Assembly (NCBI GenBank): GCA_963802915.1
Contig: CAWDKQ010000010.1
Span: forward strand, 62,001-126,000
From: JAICMB01 sp963802915
Lineage (GTDB): Bacteria > Acidobacteriota > Terriglobia > Bryobacterales > Bryobacteraceae
Length of the DNA: 64,000 nucleotides
Direction: 5' to 3'
Notes under the pieces: generated by a model
The model's database searches: none
The model's input: only the letters and a program-made list of their open reading frames with translations
What the model was told of the DNA's origin: nothing
Shown here: positions 50,779 to 59,979 of the stretch, in pieces
Position numbering within the stretch: the stretch's first letter is position 1
Layout of the letters: the number at the start of each line of letters is the position of its first letter
Made by a program: the position numbers and the translations under genes

Positions 50779-51705
50779 ATGAGCCCGCAGAAGATACGCG
50801 ATTTAGCAGCGCTCTGCGGATTCGAGCTTAGCGGCGTTACAGCGGCACTGCCCCATCGTGATGCAGCGCGCTACGGCGATTGGGTCGAACGAGGGCTCGC
50901 GGGCCGCATGGCCTACCTTACCGATCACAGGGCTGCCATCCGATCCGATCCTCGAGAGTTACTTCCGACGGCCAAGTCCATCATTTGCGTAGGCAAACTG
51001 TATAACGGTCCCGAGCCGTATTCGACCAATTTCGACTCCCGGGAGCGAGCGTGGATTTCGCGTTACGCCTGGGGTGACGATTATCACGAGGTGCTTCGCG
51101 CGGGCCTCGAGCGGCTGGCGCGTGAAATAGGGCCGGATCATGAATGGCGCGTTTGTGTCGACACGGCTCCTTTACTCGAACGCTCCTACGCACGTGGGGC
51201 CGGATTGGGATGGATCGGGAAAAACACTTGTCTGATTAATGAACCGCTGGGCTCATGGTTTTTCCTGGGTGAGTTACTTACTTCTCTTCAGATTGAGCCC
51301 GATATTCCGCCGCCGGATCGCTGCGGTACCTGCACCCGATGTATCGACGCGTGCCCAACCGACGCTCTAACCCCTTACGAATTAGATGCCACCCGTTGCA
51401 TCTCATACCTCACCATAGAGCTACGCGCGCCAATCCCGGAAAAGTTCCATACCGCCATGGGACGTCATGTTTTCGGCTGCGATATTTGCCAGGATGTTTG
51501 CCCGTGGAATCGCCGCGCGCCTGTCACGTCGGACCCCGCTTTCGCTCCGCGTGAGTTCGCTCCACCATTTGAGAAATTGGCGAGCATTACGCGCGAGGAG
51601 TTTCGTACGATGTTTCGGCACAGTCCGATAACACGAGCAAAATACGACAATTTCATACGTAACGTTGAGATAGCGCGAACCAACAGTAAGGAATTCACCC
51701 GATAG
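50779..51705 (+). CDS. queG: Epoxyqueuosine reductase
   Basis: 308 residues, somewhat short for QueG (about 350), lacking the HEAT-like C-terminal extension of some members. It reduces epoxyqueuosine to queuosine in tRNA with cobalamin and two 4Fe-4S clusters. The N-terminal B12-binding region shows GAGLGWIGKNTCLI; the ferredoxin part has CGTCTRCIDACPTDAL and CDICQDVCPWN. Conserved RYAWGDDYHEVL is present. It is cytoplasmic and stands alone, 220 bases from the divergent radical SAM gene; nothing recognisable is seen in that gap. Confidence 0.94.
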   Translation: MSPQKIRDLAALCGFELSGVTAALPHRDAARYGDWVERGLAGRMAYLTDHRAAIRSDPRELLPTAKSIICVGKLYNGPEPYSTNFDSRERAWISRYAWGDDYHEVLRAGLERLAREIGPDHEWRVCVDTAPLLERSYARGAGLGWIGKNTCLINEPLGSWFFLGELLTSLQIEPDIPPPDRCGTCTRCIDACPTDALTPYELDATRCISYLTIELRAPIPEKFHTAMGRHVFGCDICQDVCPWNRRAPVTSDPAFAPREFAPPFEKLASITREEFRTMFRHSPITRAKYDNFIRNVEIARTNSKEFTR

Positions 51706-51736
51706 CTGGAAGCGCCTTGTTGATGTACTTTCAACT

Positions 51737-53593
51737 TTGCACTCGATTTACATTCGTTTCGCGGCCATGGCGCTGTTGTGCACCGTATCGACGCTATACG
51801 GTCAAAACTCGGATATTGGCAACGCTCCGCGCCTGCCGGCCGATGTCCCGAGTCAAAGCGGCGTCACTGCGCTTTCTTCCACAACATCCGTGCCTTGGCT
51901 TCAGACTTCCAGCCGTGCCGCGGTACAGGCGTCTTATCTGAATACATTTGTTCCCACAAGATATATAGCGATGAGCTGGGCGGGCGATTTGGCGACCGGC
52001 AATGCAGGATCGACTTCGCCGGCCTACCAGAACGCCGTTACGACAAGAATTAATTGGCTTCGCTCTTTCGCAGGCATCGCCAGCAACGTCGCGCTGAACC
52101 CGACGTACGACTCAGGAGACCAGCAGGCGGCGATGATGATGGCCGTCAATGGACAACTGAGTCATTCTCCACCGAGTAACTGGATCGACTATTCGACCGC
52201 CGGCGCGAATGCCGCGGGAAACTCGAATCTTTGCCTCGGATTCCCTTCGACCGATCCCGGTTGCCTCGAAATGTACATGCAGGATTTTGGCGGTAATAAT
52301 GCGGAAGCCGGACATCGCCGCTGGATCTTGTATCCGCAGACCACTTCGATGGGAACCGGCGACGTTCCATCCAGTACCGGGTATTACAGCGCCAATGCGC
52401 TGTGGGTAATCGATTATCCGAGTTATAGCAATCCGCGCCCGGCAACCCGCGACCCTTTCATCTCCTGGCCTCCTCGCGGCTACGTTCCTTATCAGCTAGT
52501 CTACCCCCGCTGGTCGTTTTCTTATGCGGGAGCGGATTTCACGAATGCGACGGTCACGATGACCAGCAACAACGCATCGATTCCCGTGAGCATGGAACCA
52601 CAAGCACAGGGCTACGGGGAAAACACCATCGTGTGGGTCTGGAATAACCTGGACCCAACGTACGACGTTACGCCTGTAGCGCCGGCTCACGATACCACGG
52701 TCACTGTGAACATCGACAATGTCATGATCTCAGGATCGCCGCAGAACTTTACTTATAATGTGACGGTTTTCGATCCTAGTAAGACACCTCAAGCGATCGG
52801 CGATTTCGATGGCAACGGCGTACCGGATCTGGTGTGGCAGGACAACACGACTCATCAGGTCACGGTGCATTACTATGGCGGAACTGGTGGGGCGACATAT
52901 CAAAACTGGAATTGGCTCGATTCGGCCGGAGTCTCCGGATGGCACTTAGCCGCTGTGGCCGATTTCAATGGCGATGGCGTGCCTGATCTGATCTGGGAAA
53001 ACGACACGACTCATCAGGTCACGGTTCACTATAACGGTGGTAATGGCGGCGCAGTGCTCCAGAATTGGAATTGGCTGAACGAGACGGGCGTGTCCGGCTG
53101 GCACGTCGCGGCCGCCGCCGATTTCAATGGGGACGGCGTGCCCGACCTCGTTTGGGAAAACGACACAACCCATCAGGTCACGGTCAACTATTATGGCGGC
53201 GCCGGCGGTGCGGTGCTCCAGGGATGGAATTGGCTGGACCAGACTGGCGCTTCCGGTTGGCACGTAGCCGCAGCGGCGGACTTCGATGGCAATGGCGTTG
53301 CCGATCTTGTGTGGCAATGCGACGCAACCGGTCAGGTCACCGTTCATTATTATGGCGGGACTGGTGGCGCCGTACTCCAGGGATGGAGCTGGCTGCGTCA
53401 GAATGACGTTTCGGGCTGGCATGTTGCCGCTGCACTCGACTTTAACGGCGACGGTGTTCCGGATTTAGTTTGGCAGAACGATACGACCGGAGAAGTAACT
53501 GTCCATTATTACGGTGGAAATGAAGGGGCAGTATATCAGAGCTGGAATTGGTTAGATCGCAGCGGAGCAGTTGACTGGTCAGTCGTAAACTAG
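51737..53593 (+). CDS. Secreted CAP-domain protein with five VCBS/FG-GAP-like repeats
   Basis: 618 residues if translated from TTG 51737, which gives a full signal peptide (HSIYIRFAAMALLCTVSTLYGQ); ATG 51767 would truncate it. Residues about 65-215 look like a CAP (SCP/PR1) domain (VQASYLNTFV, GNNAEAGHRRWILYP). A beta-sandwich follows, then five identical-length repeats of 53 residues, each with ADFNGDGVPDLVW (calcium-binding DxNxDG loop), HQVTVHYYGG and LQNWNWL. Half-propeller or beta-helix packing is likely. It is probably extracellular; ligand unknown. Confidence 0.82.
   Translation: MHSIYIRFAAMALLCTVSTLYGQNSDIGNAPRLPADVPSQSGVTALSSTTSVPWLQTSSRAAVQASYLNTFVPTRYIAMSWAGDLATGNAGSTSPAYQNAVTTRINWLRSFAGIASNVALNPTYDSGDQQAAMMMAVNGQLSHSPPSNWIDYSTAGANAAGNSNLCLGFPSTDPGCLEMYMQDFGGNNAEAGHRRWILYPQTTSMGTGDVPSSTGYYSANALWVIDYPSYSNPRPATRDPFISWPPRGYVPYQLVYPRWSFSYAGADFTNATVTMTSNNASIPVSMEPQAQGYGENTIVWVWNNLDPTYDVTPVAPAHDTTVTVNIDNVMISGSPQNFTYNVTVFDPSKTPQAIGDFDGNGVPDLVWQDNTTHQVTVHYYGGTGGATYQNWNWLDSAGVSGWHLAAVADFNGDGVPDLIWENDTTHQVTVHYNGGNGGAVLQNWNWLNETGVSGWHVAAAADFNGDGVPDLVWENDTTHQVTVNYYGGAGGAVLQGWNWLDQTGASGWHVAAAADFDGNGVADLVWQCDATGQVTVHYYGGTGGAVLQGWSWLRQNDVSGWHVAAALDFNGDGVPDLVWQNDTTGEVTVHYYGGNEGAVYQSWNWLDRSGAVDWSVVN
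52802..53593 (+). repeat. Five tandem 159-bp coding repeats
   Basis: Units start at 52802, 52961, 53120, 53279 and 53438 (each at GATTTC/GACTT-), exactly 159 bases apart, and encode the 53-residue FG-GAP-like repeats of the CAP-domain protein. Nucleotide identity between units is high enough to suggest recent internal duplication or gene conversion; the last unit ends with the stop codon, about three codons short. Confidence 0.85.
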
Positions 53594-53720
53594 TGAGAAT
53601 ACTGGAAGTACCGTAAGTCCTACAATCGCCTAGGCATACATTGACTTCAAATCCCGTTTTGCTTTAAGATCGACCCGCCTACTTGTTTTCCAAAATCGAC
53701 ATTATTAGGAGTCAGCCAGC

Positions 53721-56700
53721 ATGGCCTGCACGCGTATGCGTCTCATGAGCTACGCGCTACTTCTCGTTATTCTCTCCACCACGGCTAGGGCCCAAATCCG
53801 AAGTCACTCCAGGACGGTCAAGAGCGTCGTTATCGATTTCAAGACCTTGCCTCAAAGAAACGACTCAGATATCCCAGCGGAGCACGAAGAAAAGGAAGAG
53901 CCCGCGCCTCGGCCAGGACCGCCCGGTGGTCCGCCGAAGGGCTATGTGGCATTAAATTTCGAGCCTGCGCCTCCACTCAGTCGAGAGCCCTCTTCGAGAA
54001 CAGTGACCGGGTCGGCTCCGGCTCCTGTAGCCACAACCTTTCAGTCCTTGCTGGACAACGATGTTCTCGCGCCTCCCGACACTATGGGAGCCGTGGGGCC
54101 AAATCATGTCATGACCGCTCTCAACTCCCAGGTTCTGATTCAGAACCGCACCGGAGGTGTAATCAGCACCGTGGATCTCGACACTTTTTGGGCTGCGACG
54201 GGCGCGCACAATGTAATCGATCCGCGCATTACCTATGACCCGTACAACGGGCGCTGGATTACGTCCGCGGCCGCCGAACCGGAAATTCCCGGCCAAACAT
54301 CGATCCTGCTGGGTGTATCGCAAACAAGCGATCCCACTGGCAAATGGAACCTGGTCAAAATCCAAGCCGATCCTACTTATCAGAATTGGGCGGACTATCC
54401 CACGTTAGGATTCAACTCTAACTGGATCGTCGTTGCCGCGAACATGTTCGGCATCTCAAGCGGTAACTTCTCGCAATCCTCGCTCTTCATCTTCAGGAAA
54501 TCCGATTTATATAGCAATGCCGCGACCGATCGTTTTACCGAAATCAACGATCCCGCGTACTGTTTTGCGCCAGCGGTGACTTACGATAATTCGGTCTCTA
54601 CTTTGTATCTGGTGCAACGATGGGACGGTAATTCCGGTGGTTATGGTTATGTTCGGATCAGTACCATAACAGGACCGGTCGGTTCCGAAGTGCTCAACGC
54701 GGCCGCTCCGTACCCTGTCAACGTAGCTACAACGAGCACGTGGGGCGCGAACGGTACGGCAGGCGGATTTGCTCCCCAACTCGGGTCGGGAAACCTCATC
54801 GATACGAACGACGATCGAATCGATAAGTCGGTTTACCGTAACGGTTACTTATGGTTTACTCATACGGTATTCCTGCCAGCTGCTGCGCCCACGCGGAGTT
54901 CCGTCCAATGGTGGCAGGTCACCCCGACCGGAACGATCGTGCAGCGGGCTCTTATCGACGATCCGACCGGCGTCACCTTCTACGCGTATCCGAGCATCGC
55001 GGTCAACAAGAATAACAACACGATGATCGGCTATTCACGTTTCTCCTCCAAACAGTATGCCGGCTCCGATTATTCGTTCCGCTATGCGTCCGACCCCATA
55101 AATATCCTCCAATCCGATTTGGTGCTTAAGTCTGGCCTCGCCTCCTATTTTGTGACTTACGGGAGTGGAAGGAATCGCTGGGGCGACTATAGCGCCACCG
55201 TGGTCGATCCTGTCAACGACACGGACATGTGGACGCTCCAAGAGTATGCGGCCACTCCTTCGGGCGCCGACGATTTGTGGGGAACCTGGTGGGCTAAAAT
55301 CACGGTGCTTCCACCGTTGACCATGGCGATCACGGAAACCGGCCCAGCTTCCTTGACGGAGGGCCAGACGGCGCAGCAGTATAGCGTGAACGTAACCAAT
55401 AACGGCCCCGGAACGACGACAGGTGCTCTGACGATGACGCCGAATCAGAGCGCCGGTATGACAGTGACGAGCATAACGACCACCGACGGGAACTGGACAT
55501 GCAGTCTCACCTCCTGCACAGATCCCAATTCGATGGCGCAGGGAGCGAGTACTACATTCACATTGACGTACAACGTTACGAGCAACGCTTCGTCGCCGCA
55601 AACGCTCTCAGCAACCGTATCAGGAGGCGGCGCGAACAGCGTGACGATAAATCCAGTCTTATCGGTGCCCGTACTGCGTACGACATCGATCGCCGCTTCA
55701 AATCAGATTGTCACCTATACGTTGGCCAGTCAGCCGGTGTCGCTCTCGGCAACCGTAACGCCGCTCGATGGGGGCGTGGCCGTCAACTCAGGGACTGTAA
55801 CCTTCGCGCTGTCGCAAAATGGAAATCCCGTTGGAATCCCGGTCACGTCCGGGACTGTCTCCAGCGGCGTCGCAACATCCAGCTATGCACTGCCGGCGGG
55901 CACGAGCGCAGGCATTTACTCAATTAGCGCCACATATAATCCCGGTTCGGCGTTCACCGGCAGCAGCGACAATTCTCATTCATTGGCCGTGAATGGCGCA
56001 GCCACAACGACGACTGCCGCAAATGAATCCGCGGGTTTTAGTTCAAGTCCTCAAAACATTGGCCTTTCCGCTACCGTGACCAGCAGCCAAGGCCCGATTA
56101 ACGATGGCACGGTAACTTTCACGGTATCGAGCGGTGGGAGCCAGATCGGCGTTCCGGCGACGTCCGGAACGGTGGCGGCAGGATCGGCGACGGCGACGTT
56201 CATTTTGCCTGGAGGAACGGCAACCGGAAGCTATACGATTACTGCCGCATACACGAGCGCAGGTAATTTCGCGAGCAGCAGCGACAGCGCTCACACGCTC
56301 GCTGTCAACGGAATCGCGACCACCACATCGGCAACGGGCGCATCCACCACTTACAGCACGGCCACCCAGAACATCATTTTAGCGGCGACAGTTTCCAGCG
56401 GCCAGGGGATCGTAAACGCGGGTACGGTGACGTTTACCGTAAAGAGCGGGTCGACCCAGATTGGCACACCCGTCACATCGGGGACGGTTACTAATGGCGC
56501 AGCGGCGGCGACGTTTGTCGTACCGGCCGGAACTGCTGCCGGTTCTTACACCATATTGGCGGTCTACAACGCGGCGGGTGGTTTTGCAACCAGTAGCGAC
56601 AACAGCCAATCTCTCGGTATCACTCCCGCGTCGACGACAACCACCGCCGCCAACGCTTCGGCGACGTTCGGCACGACAAACCAGAACGTAGTGCTCACCA

Positions 56701-58691
56701 CGAGCGTCATTGGCGCTCAAGGCACGGTGAACGGTGGAACCGTTACATTCACGGTGATGAGTGGCCCGACTCAAATTGGCTCAACCGCGACTTCGGGCAT
56801 CGTGTCAAACGGCTCGGCGAGCGCGAGTTTCGTTCTGCCGGGCGGTGCGTCAGCGGGTGCATACACGATCACGGCGGTTTACAACGCGTCCAACAATTTC
56901 ACGACCAGCAGCGACAACACGCATTCATTGACAGTCAACGCCGCGAGCACGACGATAACAGCCGCAAACGAGTCCGCAGCTTACAATGTCAATAACCAAA
57001 ATGTGACCCTCGCCGCGACCGTAACGAGTCCCCAGGGAACAGTAAATGGCGGGACCGTGACATTCACGGTGTTTAACGGGGGCACCCCGGTCGGGGCGGC
57101 CGTCGTTTCCGGGACTGTGACCAATGGCGCGGCCAGCGCGACCTTCGTAATTCCGGGCGGCACGGCCATCGGCACCTATACCATTACAGCGGCTTATGGC
57201 TCCTCCAGCAATTTCGCCGCGAGTAGCGATTCGACCCATGCTCTGTCAGTTAATGCGCCAAGCGTACAGGTGACGATCAGTACCAACGTTAACGGCCCGC
57301 AAATCACGGTCGATGGAGGTACGCCGTTCACGGGATCGCAACTGTTCACGTGGACAGTCGGCAGCAACCACTCCGTTGTCGCGGCTACAACCCAGAGCGG
57401 AGGTACTGGCGTTCAGTATCTCTGGTTGAACTGGAGCGATGGCTTGGCGGCCACACATACAGTTACTGCTCCGGGAACCGCATCTGCAATTTCGGCAAGC
57501 TTCCAGACGCAATACCTTTTGACAACCGCGGTGTCGCCGTCGGGTGACGGGACGATAACCCCCTCTACAGGCTATATAAACGCGGGAACAGTGATGCCGG
57601 TGAGCACCTCGGCGAGTGCAACCTACGTTTTCACCGGCTTTAGTGGAGCACTCACTGGCCTCACGAATCCGCAGAATCTCACGTTGAATGCACCCGCTAC
57701 CGTAACAGCGAACTTCCAGACCGGCCCCGATCCATCCATAACCATGACTTATTCGGGGAGCTTCCGGCAGGGAGATGCCGCGGACACGTACACGATCTTG
57801 GTAACAAACTCCGGACAGGCTTCGACAAGCGGAACGCTGACCATGACCGATACGTTGCCGGCGGGTCTGACAGGGACGGCGCTCAGCGGCCCGGCAGGGT
57901 GGACTTGCACGTTGAATTCGCTGACTTGTTCCACGTCGAATGCTTTGGGCGGTGGGGCGAGCGCAACATTCACTCTGACTGTGTCCGTGGCAAGCAATGC
58001 GACGGCTTCCGTAACGAATACGGCGACAATCGCGGGAGGCGGCGACGTTCGCACAACTAACAACACGGCCACCGACGTAACTCCCATCATCCAGGGCACG
58101 CCCGATTTGACCATTACCAGTTCTCATTCGGGCACGTTTTATCAGGGAAGTACCGGAACATATACGCTAACGGTGACGAACTCCGGCACCGCTCCCACGT
58201 CCGGACAAGTGACCGTCACTGACACTCTTCCATCAGGTATGTCCGTGTCGTCTCTTTCGGGCACTGGATGGACTTGCACGGTCAGCACCGCATCGTGTAC
58301 GCAGACGACGGCGCTGGCTAACGGAGCAAGTTATTCTCCGATCTCTCTGACTGTCTATATAGGCGGCACTGGCTCCAGCGTGACGAATAAAGCGGCTGTG
58401 TCCGGCGGCGGAGAAACCAATACTTCTAACGATACCGCGTCGGACCCCACGAGCATCGTGGTCAGCGTGAAAGTGACTGTTGCCACCTCACCATCAGGTT
58501 TGTCTATCGTTGTGGACGGCAGCTCAATCAAAGCGCCGCAGACTTATACATGGTATGTAGGTAATACACATTCGATTGCGACTTCAAATCAGTCCAAATA
58601 CACGTTCACTGGCTGGTCCGACGGCGGAGCAATTTCGCATAATATAACCGTGCCGTCGTCGAACACTACTTATACGGCCAGCTTCAAATAA
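53721..58691 (+). CDS. Very large secreted multi-domain repeat protein (Ig-like and DUF11 domains)
   Basis: 1,656 residues with signal peptide (LMSYALLLVILSTTARAQ) and AGGAG upstream of ATG 53721. Residues about 90-540 are a propeller-like domain (PPDTMGAVGPNHVM, YDPYNGRWITSAA) common in acidobacterial surface proteins. A DUF11 domain follows (about 535-650), then five Ig-like repeats of about 105 residues (from 55680 to 57250; each with GTVTFTV, VTSGTV and YTITAAYN), two PEGA/InlB-like modules (SPSGDGTITPSTGY), two more DUF11 domains (DTLPAGLTG, DTLPSGMSV) and a final repeat ending YTASFK. It has no sortase or TIGR03437 tail. The role is probably surface adhesion or matrix; its 3' end overlaps the convergent adenosine deaminase gene by 22 bases. 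Confidence 0.82.
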   Translation: MACTRMRLMSYALLLVILSTTARAQIRSHSRTVKSVVIDFKTLPQRNDSDIPAEHEEKEEPAPRPGPPGGPPKGYVALNFEPAPPLSREPSSRTVTGSAPAPVATTFQSLLDNDVLAPPDTMGAVGPNHVMTALNSQVLIQNRTGGVISTVDLDTFWAATGAHNVIDPRITYDPYNGRWITSAAAEPEIPGQTSILLGVSQTSDPTGKWNLVKIQADPTYQNWADYPTLGFNSNWIVVAANMFGISSGNFSQSSLFIFRKSDLYSNAATDRFTEINDPAYCFAPAVTYDNSVSTLYLVQRWDGNSGGYGYVRISTITGPVGSEVLNAAAPYPVNVATTSTWGANGTAGGFAPQLGSGNLIDTNDDRIDKSVYRNGYLWFTHTVFLPAAAPTRSSVQWWQVTPTGTIVQRALIDDPTGVTFYAYPSIAVNKNNNTMIGYSRFSSKQYAGSDYSFRYASDPINILQSDLVLKSGLASYFVTYGSGRNRWGDYSATVVDPVNDTDMWTLQEYAATPSGADDLWGTWWAKITVLPPLTMAITETGPASLTEGQTAQQYSVNVTNNGPGTTTGALTMTPNQSAGMTVTSITTTDGNWTCSLTSCTDPNSMAQGASTTFTLTYNVTSNASSPQTLSATVSGGGANSVTINPVLSVPVLRTTSIAASNQIVTYTLASQPVSLSATVTPLDGGVAVNSGTVTFALSQNGNPVGIPVTSGTVSSGVATSSYALPAGTSAGIYSISATYNPGSAFTGSSDNSHSLAVNGAATTTTAANESAGFSSSPQNIGLSATVTSSQGPINDGTVTFTVSSGGSQIGVPATSGTVAAGSATATFILPGGTATGSYTITAAYTSAGNFASSSDSAHTLAVNGIATTTSATGASTTYSTATQNIILAATVSSGQGIVNAGTVTFTVKSGSTQIGTPVTSGTVTNGAAAATFVVPAGTAAGSYTILAVYNAAGGFATSSDNSQSLGITPASTTTTAANASATFGTTNQNVVLTTSVIGAQGTVNGGTVTFTVMSGPTQIGSTATSGIVSNGSASASFVLPGGASAGAYTITAVYNASNNFTTSSDNTHSLTVNAASTTITAANESAAYNVNNQNVTLAATVTSPQGTVNGGTVTFTVFNGGTPVGAAVVSGTVTNGAASATFVIPGGTAIGTYTITAAYGSSSNFAASSDSTHALSVNAPSVQVTISTNVNGPQITVDGGTPFTGSQLFTWTVGSNHSVVAATTQSGGTGVQYLWLNWSDGLAATHTVTAPGTASAISASFQTQYLLTTAVSPSGDGTITPSTGYINAGTVMPVSTSASATYVFTGFSGALTGLTNPQNLTLNAPATVTANFQTGPDPSITMTYSGSFRQGDAADTYTILVTNSGQASTSGTLTMTDTLPAGLTGTALSGPAGWTCTLNSLTCSTSNALGGGASATFTLTVSVASNATASVTNTATIAGGGDVRTTNNTATDVTPIIQGTPDLTITSSHSGTFYQGSTGTYTLTVTNSGTAPTSGQVTVTDTLPSGMSVSSLSGTGWTCTVSTASCTQTTALANGASYSPISLTVYIGGTGSSVTNKAAVSGGGETNTSNDTASDPTSIVVSVKVTVATSPSGLSIVVDGSSIKAPQTYTWYVGNTHSIATSNQSKYTFTGWSDGGAISHNITVPSSNTTYTASFK
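55680..57250 (+). repeat. Five Ig-like coding repeats of about 315 bp
   Basis: Within the large secreted protein, repeats begin near 55680, 56003, 56321, 56636 and 56948, about 312-320 bases apart. Each opens with TTxxAANxSA-like residues and closes with SSDNSHSLAVN-like residues. The nucleotide sequences have diverged, but protein similarity is obvious. Confidence 0.75.
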
Positions 58692-59659
58692 GGCTGGCGG
58701 AGTTTGTCTTTTACTTCGTCTTCGACAAAGGCCGCGTCAATGGCCATGAAGTTCGTTTTTACAAATTCTTCAACACCCCAGCCGAACACGCGCTGTAGTT
58801 CTTCGTATTCAGTGGTCAGCGTCGTGCGAGTGAGCATTCGTGAATCGGTATTGACATTGAGCATGACGCCTGCGCGATATAGACGATCGATAGGATGGTC
58901 CTCCCATTCTTCGATGCTTGGGATGATCTGCACGTTGGAGGATGGACATAGTTCGAGATGGATTCTCTCGCGGCGCAAATGCGCCACCAAGTCCGGATCC
59001 TCGATGCTGCGCGTTCCATGTCCAATGCGCGTCGGGCAAAGCAGCCGCAGCGTCTCCCAGACGCTTTCCGGACCGCGCCCTTCTCCCGCGTGCGCCGTGC
59101 GATTCAAACCCCGCTCTCTCGCATATTGGTACGCTTCCAAGTGGTCTTCGAGCGGGAAGCCGGCCTCGTCTCCAGCAAGGTCGAGCGCCGTGACTCTCGT
59201 GCCATGGAACCGGTCGACAAGCCGAGCCGTTTCCATGCTCTGAGTCTTGGTGAAGTGCCGAAGCGTGCACAAAATCAAACGGGCTTCAATGCCGGTCGAC
59301 TTGATCATACTTTCGGTAGCACGATCCACCACCTCCACGACGCGCTCCGATGTTAGTGCCCGCTGCGTGTGCAACAAAGGAGCATAACGGATTTCAACAT
59401 AAATGACACCATCGGCGAGGAGTTGCTCGAATAAATCCTCGATAACAACCTGAAGCGCGGCTTCCGTCTGCATGAGCTGGAATCCCTTTGGAGATCGCGA
59501 TAGGAAATCAGCGAGGTTGGTGCAGCGCGCCGGCGCGACGTATTCGGAATCGTATTCAGCGCGGCTGACGGAATTGTCCAGGCGCGAGACCGCCTGGTAG
59601 CTCAGCGAGCAGTCGAGGTGCAGATGTAGTTCGATCTTAGGAAAATGCCGAAGATTCAT
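58670..59659 (-). CDS. add: Adenosine deaminase family protein
   Basis: 329 residues. The amidohydrolase metal and catalytic motifs are present: HLHLDCSLS (zinc His pair), HAGEGRGPESV (His and catalytic Glu), RIGHGTRS (His) and NTDSRM (Asp). The last motif has Ser where many Add proteins have Asp or Asn next to the zinc-binding Asp, so the preferred purine could differ. It deaminates adenosine or a related aminopurine nucleoside in the cytoplasm. It overlaps the 3' end of the large secreted protein gene and diverges from the UBP zinc-finger gene. Confidence 0.88.
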   Translation of the reverse strand: MNLRHFPKIELHLHLDCSLSYQAVSRLDNSVSRAEYDSEYVAPARCTNLADFLSRSPKGFQLMQTEAALQVVIEDLFEQLLADGVIYVEIRYAPLLHTQRALTSERVVEVVDRATESMIKSTGIEARLILCTLRHFTKTQSMETARLVDRFHGTRVTALDLAGDEAGFPLEDHLEAYQYARERGLNRTAHAGEGRGPESVWETLRLLCPTRIGHGTRSIEDPDLVAHLRRERIHLELCPSSNVQIIPSIEEWEDHPIDRLYRAGVMLNVNTDSRMLTRTTLTTEYEELQRVFGWGVEEFVKTNFMAIDAAFVEDEVKDKLRQPYLKLAV

Positions 59660-59698
59660 TCAGTCAACCAGAGATTCCTGAAGCGCTATGATACCGGA

Positions 59699-59962
59699 AT
59701 GAACGAATGCACTCATATGGACCAGATTCACGATGTCCAGCCCCATACTAACGGGTGCGAAGAATGCCTGAAAACGGGAGACCACTGGGTTCATCTACGA
59801 TTGTGTTTGTCGTGCGGGCACGTGGGCTGCTGCGATTCCTCCAAAAACAAACATGCCACCAAGCACTTCCACCATACCAAGCACCCCATCATGAGATCCA
59901 TTGAGCCAGGCGAGGATTGGGGCTGGTGCTACATCGATCAAGTCGAACTGGACTTTTCCTGA
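59699..59962 (+). CDS. Stand-alone UBP-type zinc-finger protein
   Basis: 87 residues from ATG 59699 (MNECTHMDQIHDV); an in-frame ATG at 59645 overlaps the divergent adenosine deaminase start and is less likely. The whole protein is a ZnF-UBP domain: CTH, CEECLKTGDHWVHLRLCLSCGHVGCCDSS, KHATKHFHHTKHPIM and WCYIDQ. In eukaryotes this domain binds the free ubiquitin C-terminus; bacterial single-domain versions are frequent in soil bacteria and of unknown role. The DUF5996 gene starts 17 bases after its stop, suggesting a shared transcript. Confidence 0.85.
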   Translation: MNECTHMDQIHDVQPHTNGCEECLKTGDHWVHLRLCLSCGHVGCCDSSKNKHATKHFHHTKHPIMRSIEPGEDWGWCYIDQVELDFS

Positions 59963-59979
59963 GGGCAGAGAGAACGTTA

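Noticed and set aside
53721..58691. Ig-like repeats considered as a CRISPR-like or minisatellite array
   Set aside because: Units are long, coding and diverged at DNA level; there is no short direct repeat with spacers.
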